From Halobacteriales archaeon QH_7_66_36 (GTDB lineage Archaea > Halobacteriota > Halobacteria > Halobacteriales > Haloarculaceae), in NCBI GenBank assembly GCA_003021175.1, contig PXQV01000018.1, positions 1 to 60,777 of the forward strand: a stretch of DNA of 60,777 nt. The letters run 5' to 3'. The notes below the pieces were generated by a model, which was not told the DNA's origin, searched no databases, and was given only the letters and a program-made list of their open reading frames with translations. The number at the start of each line of letters is the position of its first letter. Position 1 is the first letter of the stretch. This document shows, one piece after another, positions 16,862 to 24,954 of the stretch. The position numbers and the translations under genes are program-made.

Positions 16862-17623
16862 ATGAGCTGGGTTTCACCGGACGGGACGGCCGAGGGGCTC
16901 GGAGAGGCCCTCGACACCCGAGAGCCGCTGCTGACGGCGCTCGCGGCCGGGGTGAGAACCAAGCGCGAACTCCGCGACGAACTGGACGTCGCCCGCTCGA
17001 CGGTGTACAAGGGAATCCGAGAGCTGACGACGCTCGGGCTGGTGCGTGAGACGGCCGACGGCTACGTGCTGACGGCCAGCGGCCGACTCGCAGAGCAGAT
17101 ACACACGACGTACCGCGAGCGGTTGGAACTGCTCGCGGACGCACAGTCGGTGTTGGCGTCGCTGCCTGCCGACGCCGGTGTGCCGCCGGCCTTCCTCGAA
17201 GACGCGACGGTCGCCACGGCCGACCGACACGCGCCCGAGCGGCCGCTGACCGTCTTTGAGTCGCTCGCCGACGAGGCGGAGGACATCCGGTCGCTGTCGC
17301 CGGCCGCAGTGCCGCGGTTCATGTCCAACCTCCACGAGTCGGTCGCGGCGGGCGCACACCGGAGCATCGTCGTCGAGCGGCCGGCCGTGGAGGCGCTCGC
17401 GGCCGAGTACGACGCGTTCGACGAGGCGCTGGCGTCCGGACTCGCGATGTACGCCATCGACGAGCCGCTCCCATTCGGTCTGACCGTCCTCGACGACGGG
17501 GCCGCGCTGACGACCTACGACGACGGCGGCGTGAGCGGCCTGCTCCACTCGACGGCCGACGGCGCGGTCGCGTGGGCACGCGGCACCTACGAGCCGTACC
17601 GCGAGCGGGGTGAACGGCTGTGA
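16862..17623 (+). CDS. wHTH regulator with FilR1-type effector domain
   Basis: The 253-residue protein has a winged HTH (residues about 20-75, KRELRDELDVARSTVYKGIREL) and a C-terminal domain with PLTVFESLADEAEDIRSLSP and FGLTVLDDGAALTTYDDGGV, matching the sensor domain family named after FilR1 (formerly DUF1724). Such proteins are usually repressors or activators of nearby or metabolic genes. The stop overlaps the next start by four bases (GTGA), forming an operon with the propeller gene. Confidence 0.8.
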   Translation: MSWVSPDGTAEGLGEALDTREPLLTALAAGVRTKRELRDELDVARSTVYKGIRELTTLGLVRETADGYVLTASGRLAEQIHTTYRERLELLADAQSVLASLPADAGVPPAFLEDATVATADRHAPERPLTVFESLADEAEDIRSLSPAAVPRFMSNLHESVAAGAHRSIVVERPAVEALAAEYDAFDEALASGLAMYAIDEPLPFGLTVLDDGAALTTYDDGGVSGLLHSTADGAVAWARGTYEPYRERGERL

Positions 17624-18405
17624 GCGCGGAGCAGGACATCTCGCTCGACGAGAAGCGGGTGTACGCCGGCGGCTCCGCGCGGTCGGCGTTCGTCGCGAGC
17701 GAGGCCGGACTCGCGCGCGTCTCCGTCTCCGACGACCTCGTCGGCGAGTTCGGGCTTACGATCCGTGACGCGACCAGCGATATTGTCGCCGACGACGGCC
17801 GGGTCGCCGTCGCAACCGAGACCGACGCGCTCGTCGCGACCGAGGATGGCTTCGCCGAGACGGGATTCGGCTCCGCCGACGCCGTCGGCTTCGCGGACGG
17901 GCTGATCGCCTGTGGCGAGGGGCGCGTCGCCCGCTACGACGACGGGACGTGGATCGAAATCGGGAAAATCGACGGCGTGCGAGCGGTCGCAAGCGACCTG
18001 CTCGCGGCCGACGGCGGCGTCTACCGACCCGACGGCACGCATGTCGGGCTGGACGACGCGCGGGACGTGGCCGTCGGCAGTAGCGTGTTCGCCGCAACGG
18101 GCGACGGCCTCTACGCGCTCGCCAACGGCTGGATGCAGCGGCTCGACGGAGCCATCCGCGCCGTCGCGACGAACGCCGGCCGCGCGGTCGCCGTCGCCGA
18201 CGGCACGCTCTACGAGCGACGCGACGGCGAGTGGACGGCTGTCGGCGCACCGGGCGACGTGGCCGACGCCGTCCCGATGCCGGACGCGCTGTACGCGGTC
18301 ACGACTGACGGCACGTTCCTCGCGAACGCGGGCGACGGCTGGCGCGACCGCACGCTCGGGTTGCAGGGGTGTCGGCGGCTCACGGTGGTCGACGGCGACT
18401 CGTGA
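17620..18405 (+). CDS. HVO_0234-family beta-propeller protein
   Basis: This 261-residue protein starts with GTG in a GTGA overlap. It is built of short repeated strands with the pattern GxxVAVATxxGLYALxxG, for example VFAATGDGLYALANGW and AVADGTLYERRDGEW, which indicates a small propeller. It has no signal peptide, so it should be cytoplasmic. It resembles the conserved haloarchaeal HVO_0234 family with no assigned function. Its position between a regulator and prs is suggestive only. Confidence 0.65.
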   Translation: MSAEQDISLDEKRVYAGGSARSAFVASEAGLARVSVSDDLVGEFGLTIRDATSDIVADDGRVAVATETDALVATEDGFAETGFGSADAVGFADGLIACGEGRVARYDDGTWIEIGKIDGVRAVASDLLAADGGVYRPDGTHVGLDDARDVAVGSSVFAATGDGLYALANGWMQRLDGAIRAVATNAGRAVAVADGTLYERRDGEWTAVGAPGDVADAVPMPDALYAVTTDGTFLANAGDGWRDRTLGLQGCRRLTVVDGDS

Positions 18406-18442
18406 AGGAAACGCTTGTTACCGAGGGAGCGGAGCCTCAGGT

Positions 18443-19288
18443 ATGATACTGCCGGGGTCGGCGTCGCAGTCGCTCGGGGCGGCGCTCGCCGACGAGCTAG
18501 ACGAGACGCTCGCGGTCGTAGAGACGGAGCGGTTCGCGGACGGCGAGTTCAAGCTCCGCGTGCCCGACGCGGGCGGCGAGCGGGCCGTCGTCGTCGCGGC
18601 GACCACCTCGGCGGCGGCGCATCTCGAACTGCTCCAGCTACAGGACCTCGCGCAGGAGTCGTTCGACGAGGTGGTGACCGTCCTGCCGTACATGGGCTAC
18701 GCGCGACAGGATCAGGCCTTCCGCGACGGCGAACCCGTCTCCGCGCGGGCCGTCGCCCGCGCCATCTCGACGGGGACCGACCGCGTGCTCGCGGTCAACC
18801 CGCACGAACCGGACGTCGGCGCGTTCTTCGACGTGCCCTTCGAGACGGTGGACGCCACGCCGCTGCTCGCCGACCCGCTCCCCGCAATCGAGAATCCGCT
18901 CTTCCTCGCGCCCGACGAGGGAGCGACCGACCTCGCGCGGGGCGTCCGCGACGCCTACGGCGCGGGTACGACCGACTACTTCGAGAAGACGCGCGACTAC
19001 GACACCGGCGAGGTTCGCGTCGCGCCCGCCGGCACCGACCCCGCCGGCCGGGCGGTCGTCCTCGTTGACGACATCGTCGCCACCGGCTCCACGATGTCGG
19101 CGGCCATCGACCAGCTCTACGAGCGAGACGCCGCGGCCGTCTACGTCGCCTGTCTCCACCCGGTGTTCGCCGACAACGCCCGAGCGAAGCTCGCCGACGC
19201 CGGCGTCGCCGGGCTGTGGGCGACCGATACCGTCGAACGGCCCGTCAGCGCCGTGAGCGTCGCGCCAGCATTGGCCGAGCACCTCTGA
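18443..19288 (+). CDS. prs: Ribose-phosphate pyrophosphokinase
   Basis: The 281-residue enzyme makes PRPP from ribose-5-phosphate and ATP, feeding nucleotide and histidine synthesis (hisI is in the same window). Visible motifs: GEFKLRVPD near residue 35, YMGYARQDQAFRDGEPVSAR (flexible ATP loop region), NPHEPDVGAFFDVP, and the PRPP-binding loop VVLVDDIVATGSTMSAA near residue 207-223. Archaeal class III-like size. The start at ATG 18443 gives MILPGSASQSLG, the usual PRS opening. Confidence 0.95.
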   Translation: MILPGSASQSLGAALADELDETLAVVETERFADGEFKLRVPDAGGERAVVVAATTSAAAHLELLQLQDLAQESFDEVVTVLPYMGYARQDQAFRDGEPVSARAVARAISTGTDRVLAVNPHEPDVGAFFDVPFETVDATPLLADPLPAIENPLFLAPDEGATDLARGVRDAYGAGTTDYFEKTRDYDTGEVRVAPAGTDPAGRAVVLVDDIVATGSTMSAAIDQLYERDAAAVYVACLHPVFADNARAKLADAGVAGLWATDTVERPVSAVSVAPALAEHL

Positions 19289-19295
19289 GTATCAG

Positions 19296-19424
19296 TTAAT
19301 CGATGCCTGTGCCGTTCGCCTCCTCCAGCAACGAGCGAGTCACTCCGAATGTGACCGCACGGACGAAGCCATCACCGTCACAGGTGGGGTAGCTGTTCGT
19401 TATCTGCGACGGAGTCAGTCGCAC
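19296..19424 (-). pseudogene. Short gene remnant bordering repeat E6
   Basis: A 42-residue frame on the minus strand (VRLTPSQITNSYPTCDGDGF, then VTFGVTRSLLEEANGTGID) has ordinary protein composition and begins only seven bases from the left end of repeat E6. It looks like the tail of a longer gene that lost its upstream part where the repeat now sits. A tiny independent gene starting at GTG 19424 is the alternative. No family is recognised. Confidence 0.35.
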
Positions 19425-19430
19425 GAGGCG

Positions 19431-19645
19431 GTGTTCAGATACACGAGTCGTTGCTCAACTGAGTAACTACGGTGGGGGGGGGGGACTGAAATGGGCCGGG
19501 CGCTACGGGAAGCACGACGACGTAAGGACCGCACCGCGAGCAACGCGAGCGGGCGGACCGCAGCGAGGCGCGCGAGGCGAGCGCGCGGGGGCTTTCTCCA
19601 CCCTGTTGCTGGCTCCTCCAACTGAATTGCGCTTAGCTGAACACT
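19431..19645 (+). repeat. Structured intergenic repeat E6 (core type A)
   Basis: A 215-bp element. With flanks the terminal repeats are CGAGGCGGTGTTCAG and CTGAACACTACCTCG (14 of 15 complementary). The core is GGGACTGAAATGGG, then CCGGGCGCT facing AGCGCGCGG (8 of 9), then GGGGGCTTTC. The last core base is T, giving the only T-C mismatch in the family. The interior is nearly identical to E10. A long G run (19471-19482) replaces the usual GGG-Y-GGG. Confidence 0.85.
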
Positions 19646-19687
19646 ACCTCGCACAGTCAGTTGAAAATCTATTGGTCGGGTGATGTA

Positions 19688-20089
19688 TCACTGAGACTCA
19701 CTCTCCTGCAGATACAGCTCAACTGTGTCCTCCTGCGAAATATTCACAAGTAGAGTGACACTACCCGTCTCGGCTTTCGGGGCGATATCGTATGATTTCG
19801 GCTCGGCAGAGTCGTTCTGTAGCTCGACGACATATTCGGCGGCGGTGTCGGGAAGTCCCTCATCGACGTAGAAACTCGTCTCCTCATCAGAAGCACTGGC
19901 CGAAGCCAAGTCGAAGCTACCCTCGTATACGGTCGCATCTTCTCGGTGTATAGCTATACTAAACGTATGCGGGCTGTCGTGGAGATTGAACCCCTTGATT
20001 GATTCAATTATCACCCCCGGTTCACCGGAGCGGGAGCAGCCAGCGGTTGCGACCGTGGCTGCTGTCATCAGATACGCGCGGCGGTCCAT
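19688..20089 (-). CDS. Small secreted lipoprotein
   Basis: The 133-residue protein begins MDRRAYLMTAATVATAGCSR, a short twin-arginine-type signal with a lipobox Cys at position 18. The mature part is beta-rich (HTFSIAIHREDATVYEGSFDL, YVVELQNDSAEPKSYDI), like an immunoglobulin-type domain. Its DNA is clearly less GC-rich than its neighbours, which suggests recent transfer or weaker selection. The family is not recognised; similar orphan lipoproteins are common in haloarchaea. Confidence 0.65.
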   Translation of the reverse strand: MDRRAYLMTAATVATAGCSRSGEPGVIIESIKGFNLHDSPHTFSIAIHREDATVYEGSFDLASASASDEETSFYVDEGLPDTAAEYVVELQNDSAEPKSYDIAPKAETGSVTLLVNISQEDTVELYLQESESQ

Positions 20090-20164
20090 GCGTTCTTAAT
20101 CGTCCGAACGGTGGTCAATTCACTGGCCGGCTGTGTTAGCCAGCCGGCGAGCCGAGTGTACCGT

Positions 20165-23100
20165 TCAGTCGGCGGTCGCGGCGTCGACCGGTGCGACCGC
20201 AATCGTCATCTCCACGCCCTCTATCTTGTACGTCTCGCGGCTGCCGTCGGTCACCTCGCCGAACTCCGCCTGCGTCTCGCCGGCGATGAGGGCCTCGTGG
20301 TCGCGCACGAGGTCGGCCACGCGGTCGTCGGCCACGTCGAGTTCGAGCACCACCTCGCTGTCCACGTCGAGGTCGAGTTGCTTGCGCGTCTCCTGTACGC
20401 GGCGGATGATCTCGCGGGCGTACCCCTCGGCCTCGATGGCGTCGGTGAGTTCCGTGTCGACGTAGACGACGCCGCCGTCCCCGTCGACGCGGAACTCCGT
20501 CCCCTCGACGCCCTCGGGCGTCTCGGTGACGAACTCAACCATGTCGGGGTCGAGATCGACCGCGCGGCCGAGTTCGTCGGCGACCGCCGATTCGAGCGCG
20601 GCGAGGTCCTTCGCGTTGACGGTGACGGCGTTGAGCGCGTTCATCACCTCGCTCGCCTCGCCGCCGAAGGCGGGGCCGAGGACGGACATGTCGGCGCGAG
20701 CGCCGTACGCGAGTTCCGTCCAGTCCGCGCCGGGTTCGACCAGTTCGACCTCGCGGGCGTTGAGCCGGTCACACAGCAGGTCGCGCCGGCGGTCGACCGC
20801 GGTTGCGACGCCGTCGGTGTTCGCGGCGACGACGACGCGCGTCACCGGCCATCGAAGACTCCGCTCGGCCTGCTGGCGGGCGTTCGCGCCCGCCTCCTCG
20901 ACGGCCCGCACCGTCTCGATATCGGCCTCCAGTTCGGGGTCGTACCACTCCTCCTCGAACGTCGGCCAGTCGCACATGTGGACGGTGGGGTGGCCGGCGT
21001 CGCCGGTGAGCGTCCCGTACACCCGCTCGGTGATGAACGGCGCGTACGGCGCGAACAGCTTCACCGTCTCCAGCAGGACGTGATACAGCGTCGCGTAGGC
21101 GGCCGTCTTGGACGCCGACTCGCCCTCGGCCCACATCCGCTCGCGCACGACCTGAATGTAGAACCGGGACACGTCCTCGACGAGGAACTCCAACAGCACG
21201 TCCAGCGCTTCGTCCTGTCGGTACCCCTCCCACGCGGCGGTCATCTCCTCGACGACGGTCTGGAGCCGCGAGAGCAGCCAGCGGTCCTCCGTTTCGAGCG
21301 CGCAGTCGGCGAGCGACACCGCCTCGCCGTCGGCGGTGTCACCGCCTCCGTTTCGTTCCGTCTCCGACGGAACGCTTGGCACGAAGCCGTCCATCCGCAT
21401 GTACGGCAGCGGGAACCGGAACACGTTCCAGAGGATGTTCAGGTCACGCTGCATGTTCTCCGTCTCGTCCCACGAGAAGCGCATGTCCTCGCCCTGCGGG
21501 TTCCGCGAGAGGAGGAACAGCCGCATCGGGTCCGCGCCGTACTCCTCGATCACCTCGTTCGGTTCGACGGTGATCCCCTTCGACTTGGACATGCCGCGGC
21601 CGTCGGGCATGTTGGCGTAGCCGTGCATCACCACGTCGTCGTACGGAACCTCGCTGAGCGCGGCGGTCCCCATGCCGAGCTGCGACCAGAACCAGCCGCG
21701 GGTCTGGTCGTGCGCCTCGATGATGAGGTCGGCGGGCCAGAGCCGCTCGAACGCCGACTCGGTGCTCGGATAATCGAGCGTGCCCCACGAGGCGACCGAC
21801 GAGTCGATCCACACGTCGAACACGTCGGGCACGCGTTCGTAGGTCGTCCCGTCCTCGGTGATGGTCAGCCCGTCGACCGTCGGCCGGTGGAGGTCGACCT
21901 CTGCGGGGTCGACGTCCTGGTCGGCACGCTCGGCCAACTCCTCGCGCGTCCCGACGACGATGGCCTCGCTCATGTCACCACCCCAGTCGTCGTCTGCGGG
22001 GAGCCAGATGGGGATGGGCACACCCCAGTAGCGCTGGCGCGAGACGTTCCAGTCGGGCGACTCCTCGACGAAGTTGCGGAAGCGGTTGTCGCGTGCCTCC
22101 GAGGGATACCACTCGCTGTCGTCGATGTTGGCGAGCAGCTCCTCCTTCACGTCCGTCACGGTGATGAACCACTGGTCGGTGGCGAGGAAGACGATGTCCG
22201 TGTCACAGCGCCAACACTGGCCGTAGTCGTGGACGTACGTCTCCTCGGCGAGCAGATGGCCGTTCGCGTCGAGATCCGCGATGATGGCGTCGTTGGCGTC
22301 GCGGACGAACTCGCCCGCGTATTCGCCGGCCCGCTCGTCGTACACGCCGTCGGAGCCGACGGGACAGAAGATGTCGAGGCCGAGTTCGCTGCCGCGCTCG
22401 AAGTCCTCCTGTCCGTGGCCCGGTGCCGAGTGGACGAGGCCGGTCCGGTCCACCTCGACGTAGTCGGCGTGGTACACCTGTCCAGCGCCCTCGAAGTCCG
22501 GGTGTTCGGGCACCTCCTCCGCGAGCGGATGGTCGTATCGCCAGCCGAGCAGTTCCGACCCTTGCAGGGTCTCGGCGACCTCGTACGAGTCGTAGCGACC
22601 CTTCTTCAGCACTTCCTCGATCACGTCCTCGGCGACGTAGAGCCGCTCCGTCTCGCCGTCTCGCGTCGCGTCGACGCCGGCGTAGGTCACGTCCTCGTCG
22701 ACGGCGATGAACGTGTTCGCGGGCACGGTCCACGGCGTCGTCGTCCACGCGACCAGCGACCCCTCGCGCGGCTGGCTCGCATGTCGTTCGCTTCGCTCAC
22801 TCCCGCTCGCTCGTTTCGAGGCCTCGCTCCGCTCGGCCTCGCGCAGCGGGAATTTCACGTAGATAGAGGGGTCCTCGACCTCGTGGTACTCCACCTCGTT
22901 TTTGGCGATGGCGGTCTCACACCGGGGACACTGCGTGATGGAGCGTTTGCCCCGCTCGACGAGCCCGCGCTCGTGGACCTGCCGAAACGCCCACCAGACG
23001 GCCTCCATGTACTCCGGGGAGACGGTCTTGTACGGGTCCTCCCAGTCCATCCAGACGCCGAAGGACTCGAAGTCCGCTTGGAGGCCGTCGAGCTGGTCGT

Positions 23101-23479
23101 CGGCGAACTCCTTACAGGCGTCGATGAACGCCTCCATCCCGTACGCCTCGATGTCCTTTTTGTTCTCGAAGCCGAGTTGCTCCTCCACCTTCGTCTCGAT
23201 GGGGAGGCCGTGCATGTCATAGCCCGGGCGGTCGGTCACGTCGAAGCCGCGCATCCGCTTGTAGCGGATATAGGCGTCCTTCAGCGTCTTGTTCCACGTC
23301 GTCCCCATGTGGGCCGCACCGGAGGTGTACGGCGGGCCGTCGACGAAGAAGAACTCCTCGCCGTCGGCGCGGTGCTCGCGGGTGCGCTCGTAGGCGCTAG
23401 TCTCGTCCCAGTAGTCGAAGACGCCCGGCTCCACGTCGTCCGGGTCGTACTGGTCGGAGACCTCGGCGAAACGATCCAT
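20165..23479 (-). CDS. ileS: Isoleucyl-tRNA synthetase
   Basis: The 1104-residue class I synthetase charges tRNA-Ile. The HIGH-type motif is in SGAAHMGTTWNK near residue 57, the KMSKS-type motif is MSKSKGITV near 630, and the editing domain motif WTTTPWTVPAN is near 242. ATG 23479 (MDRFAEVSDQYDPDDVEPG) is the family start; the frame continues upstream by chance. Residues about 211-239 (ERSEASKRASGSERSERHAS) are an in-frame Ser/Glu/Arg-rich insert just before the editing motif. A second low-complexity insert rich in Gly/Asp/Thr lies near residue 710. The gene is probably monocistronic. Confidence 0.95.
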   Translation of the reverse strand: MDRFAEVSDQYDPDDVEPGVFDYWDETSAYERTREHRADGEEFFFVDGPPYTSGAAHMGTTWNKTLKDAYIRYKRMRGFDVTDRPGYDMHGLPIETKVEEQLGFENKKDIEAYGMEAFIDACKEFADDQLDGLQADFESFGVWMDWEDPYKTVSPEYMEAVWWAFRQVHERGLVERGKRSITQCPRCETAIAKNEVEYHEVEDPSIYVKFPLREAERSEASKRASGSERSERHASQPREGSLVAWTTTPWTVPANTFIAVDEDVTYAGVDATRDGETERLYVAEDVIEEVLKKGRYDSYEVAETLQGSELLGWRYDHPLAEEVPEHPDFEGAGQVYHADYVEVDRTGLVHSAPGHGQEDFERGSELGLDIFCPVGSDGVYDERAGEYAGEFVRDANDAIIADLDANGHLLAEETYVHDYGQCWRCDTDIVFLATDQWFITVTDVKEELLANIDDSEWYPSEARDNRFRNFVEESPDWNVSRQRYWGVPIPIWLPADDDWGGDMSEAIVVGTREELAERADQDVDPAEVDLHRPTVDGLTITEDGTTYERVPDVFDVWIDSSVASWGTLDYPSTESAFERLWPADLIIEAHDQTRGWFWSQLGMGTAALSEVPYDDVVMHGYANMPDGRGMSKSKGITVEPNEVIEEYGADPMRLFLLSRNPQGEDMRFSWDETENMQRDLNILWNVFRFPLPYMRMDGFVPSVPSETERNGGGDTADGEAVSLADCALETEDRWLLSRLQTVVEEMTAAWEGYRQDEALDVLLEFLVEDVSRFYIQVVRERMWAEGESASKTAAYATLYHVLLETVKLFAPYAPFITERVYGTLTGDAGHPTVHMCDWPTFEEEWYDPELEADIETVRAVEEAGANARQQAERSLRWPVTRVVVAANTDGVATAVDRRRDLLCDRLNAREVELVEPGADWTELAYGARADMSVLGPAFGGEASEVMNALNAVTVNAKDLAALESAVADELGRAVDLDPDMVEFVTETPEGVEGTEFRVDGDGGVVYVDTELTDAIEAEGYAREIIRRVQETRKQLDLDVDSEVVLELDVADDRVADLVRDHEALIAGETQAEFGEVTDGSRETYKIEGVEMTIAVAPVDAATAD

Positions 23480-23529
23480 ACGGAAGGATGACGGCCGCTG
23501 GTTGAAAGGAGAATCGGTCTCGCAGACGC

Positions 23530-23775
23530 CTATTGCGACGCGTCTACCGACCGGAGCCGCGGCAGGAGTCGCTCCCCGCCGAAGACGACCAGCCCCGCGT
23601 ACAGCGCGATAGCGCCCATGTAGCTCGTCCACAGTGCCAGCGCCGTGTTACCGTCGAACGTCTGAAGCCCGTACAGCTCCGCTTCGAGGCCGGCGGCGGT
23701 GAACAGCACCGCCACGAACAGGTCGAACAGGAATTCGGCGGCTTCGCCGGACAGGTCGGAGGCGAGTTTCGGCAT
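23530..23775 (-). CDS. Small membrane protein, two helices
   Basis: The 81-residue protein starts at ATG 23775 (MPKLASDLSGEAAEFLFDL) and has hydrophobic segments at about residues 15-30 (FDLFVAVLFTAAGL) and 48-68 (LWTSYMGAIALYAGLVVFG), so it should sit in the membrane with a short basic tail. It lies 50 bases before ileS on the same strand and may share its transcript. No function is known to me. Confidence 0.6.
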   Translation of the reverse strand: MPKLASDLSGEAAEFLFDLFVAVLFTAAGLEAELYGLQTFDGNTALALWTSYMGAIALYAGLVVFGGERLLPRLRSVDASQ

Positions 23776-23873
23776 ACGGACGCTCGCCGAGGGAACGGTA
23801 AATCGCTTTCGCGTCACCGCACGACCGTTCTCGGATACCCGAGGAGCGTGACTGCCGACGCACCCGGTGGACA

Positions 23874-23883
23874 GATTTTTTAC
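23874..23883 (+). promoter_or_regulatory. TATA-like box of the 23906 gene
   Basis: ATTTTTTACT is centred about 27 bases before ATG 23906, as for a leaderless transcript covering the stress protein and the glycosylase. Confidence 0.45.
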
Positions 23884-23905
23884 TCACTGCTCCGGGCCGT
23901 GATAC

Positions 23906-24343
23906 ATGGTAACGTACCTTGTCGGAACGGACGGGGCGGAGGCCAGCGAGATCATCGCGACGTTCCTGAACGACATCGCAGAGCCGGGCGACCAAGTCGA
24001 GGTGGTCAACGTGCTCACGAACAGCGACGTCGACGCCGCGGAGGCCGGCGAGGAGGCGCTGACCGCCTTCGAGGAGGGCTTCGAGGTGGACGCGGAGCAC
24101 CGCTGTCGCCAGCTCAATCGGGGTCGGAGCCCGGCCGAGGAGATGCTAGAGGTCGCGGACAACGTCGACGCCGACCGACTCGTGACGGGACTGCGACAAC
24201 ACTCGCGGACGGAGCGCATCATCTCCGGCAGCGTCTCGCAGTCGCTGATCAAGCGGATCGACCGGCCGGTGACGCTCGTTCCGCTTCCCTCCTACACGGT
24301 CGCCGAGGAGCCGGACGCCTCGACGGAGCCGACCGGGGAGTGA
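23906..24343 (+). CDS. Universal stress protein (UspA family)
   Basis: The 145-residue protein starts YLVGTDGAEASE, the first strand and adenine-contact loop of the USP fold, and ends with SQSLIKRIDRPVTLVPLPS, the family's C-terminal strand with the G-x-x-x(S) region degraded to SGSVSQSL. It should form dimers and may bind ATP. The stop overlaps the next start (GTGA), tying it to a DNA repair gene, so a role in stress response is plausible. Confidence 0.8.
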   Translation: MVTYLVGTDGAEASEIIATFLNDIAEPGDQVEVVNVLTNSDVDAAEAGEEALTAFEEGFEVDAEHRCRQLNRGRSPAEEMLEVADNVDADRLVTGLRQHSRTERIISGSVSQSLIKRIDRPVTLVPLPSYTVAEEPDASTEPTGE

Positions 24344-24954
24344 AGCCGAGCGAGGTGTCGTATCCGGCCGCCGAGCAGCAGCCGCTGGCCGACGACTGCC
24401 GAGCGTGTCCCGCGCTGTGTGCCGCCCGGACGCGCATCTCGTGGGGGAACGGCCCGACGGACGCGCGCCTGTTCGTCGTCGGCGAAGCGCCGGCCGCGGG
24501 CGACCCGGAGGCGGACCGCTGGCGAGGCGGCAACCACACGGGCGCGGCGTACACGTCCCGTACCTCCGGGCGAAAGGTGCGCGCGCTGGTCGCGGACGCC
24601 GGCTACGCCGGTGACGCGTACTACACGAACGCGGTGAAGTGCCACCCGCCGGATAACCGCGATCCGACCGCCGAAGAGCGGGCGAACTGCCGGTCGTGGC
24701 TCCAGCAGGAGGTCGAGATGGTCGACCCGGCGGTGCTGCTCCCGACCGGCAAACACGCCACGCGGTCGATCCTCGCGCTCGCCGGCCGCGAGTTGGACGG
24801 CTTTCTCGACGCCGTGCTGGAGCCGACAGAGACCGCGGTCGGGACCGTCGTCCCGCTGTTGCACCCCAGCTATCAGGAGGTGTGGCTGTCGCGGCTCGGC
24901 CACACGCGGGCGAGCTACGTCGAGACGCTGGCCGACTGTCTCGACTCGCGGTAG
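24340..24954 (+). CDS. udg: Uracil-DNA glycosylase, Fe-S type (family 4/5)
   Basis: The 204-residue enzyme removes uracil from DNA. Four cysteines that would hold a [4Fe-4S] cluster are visible: CRACPALC near residue 18-25, KCHPP near 107 and NCRSWL near 123. The catalytic region is VVGEAPAAGDPEADRW near residue 46, and LLHPSYQE near 180 is the uracil-side motif. The start is GTG 24340, overlapping the stress protein stop. The last 40 bases overlap the end of the convergent MFS gene. Confidence 0.85.
   Translation: MKPSEVSYPAAEQQPLADDCRACPALCAARTRISWGNGPTDARLFVVGEAPAAGDPEADRWRGGNHTGAAYTSRTSGRKVRALVADAGYAGDAYYTNAVKCHPPDNRDPTAEERANCRSWLQQEVEMVDPAVLLPTGKHATRSILALAGRELDGFLDAVLEPTETAVGTVVPLLHPSYQEVWLSRLGHTRASYVETLADCLDSR

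Noticed and set aside
20111-23491. Very long open frame (over 1100 codons) on the plus strand opposite ileS
   Set aside because: It is the antisense shadow of a clear isoleucyl-tRNA synthetase; its composition (His/Val/Arg-rich) is not haloarchaeal protein and no motif is present. Long antisense frames opposite mutS, uvrA, glmM and the LVIVD gene were rejected for the same reason.
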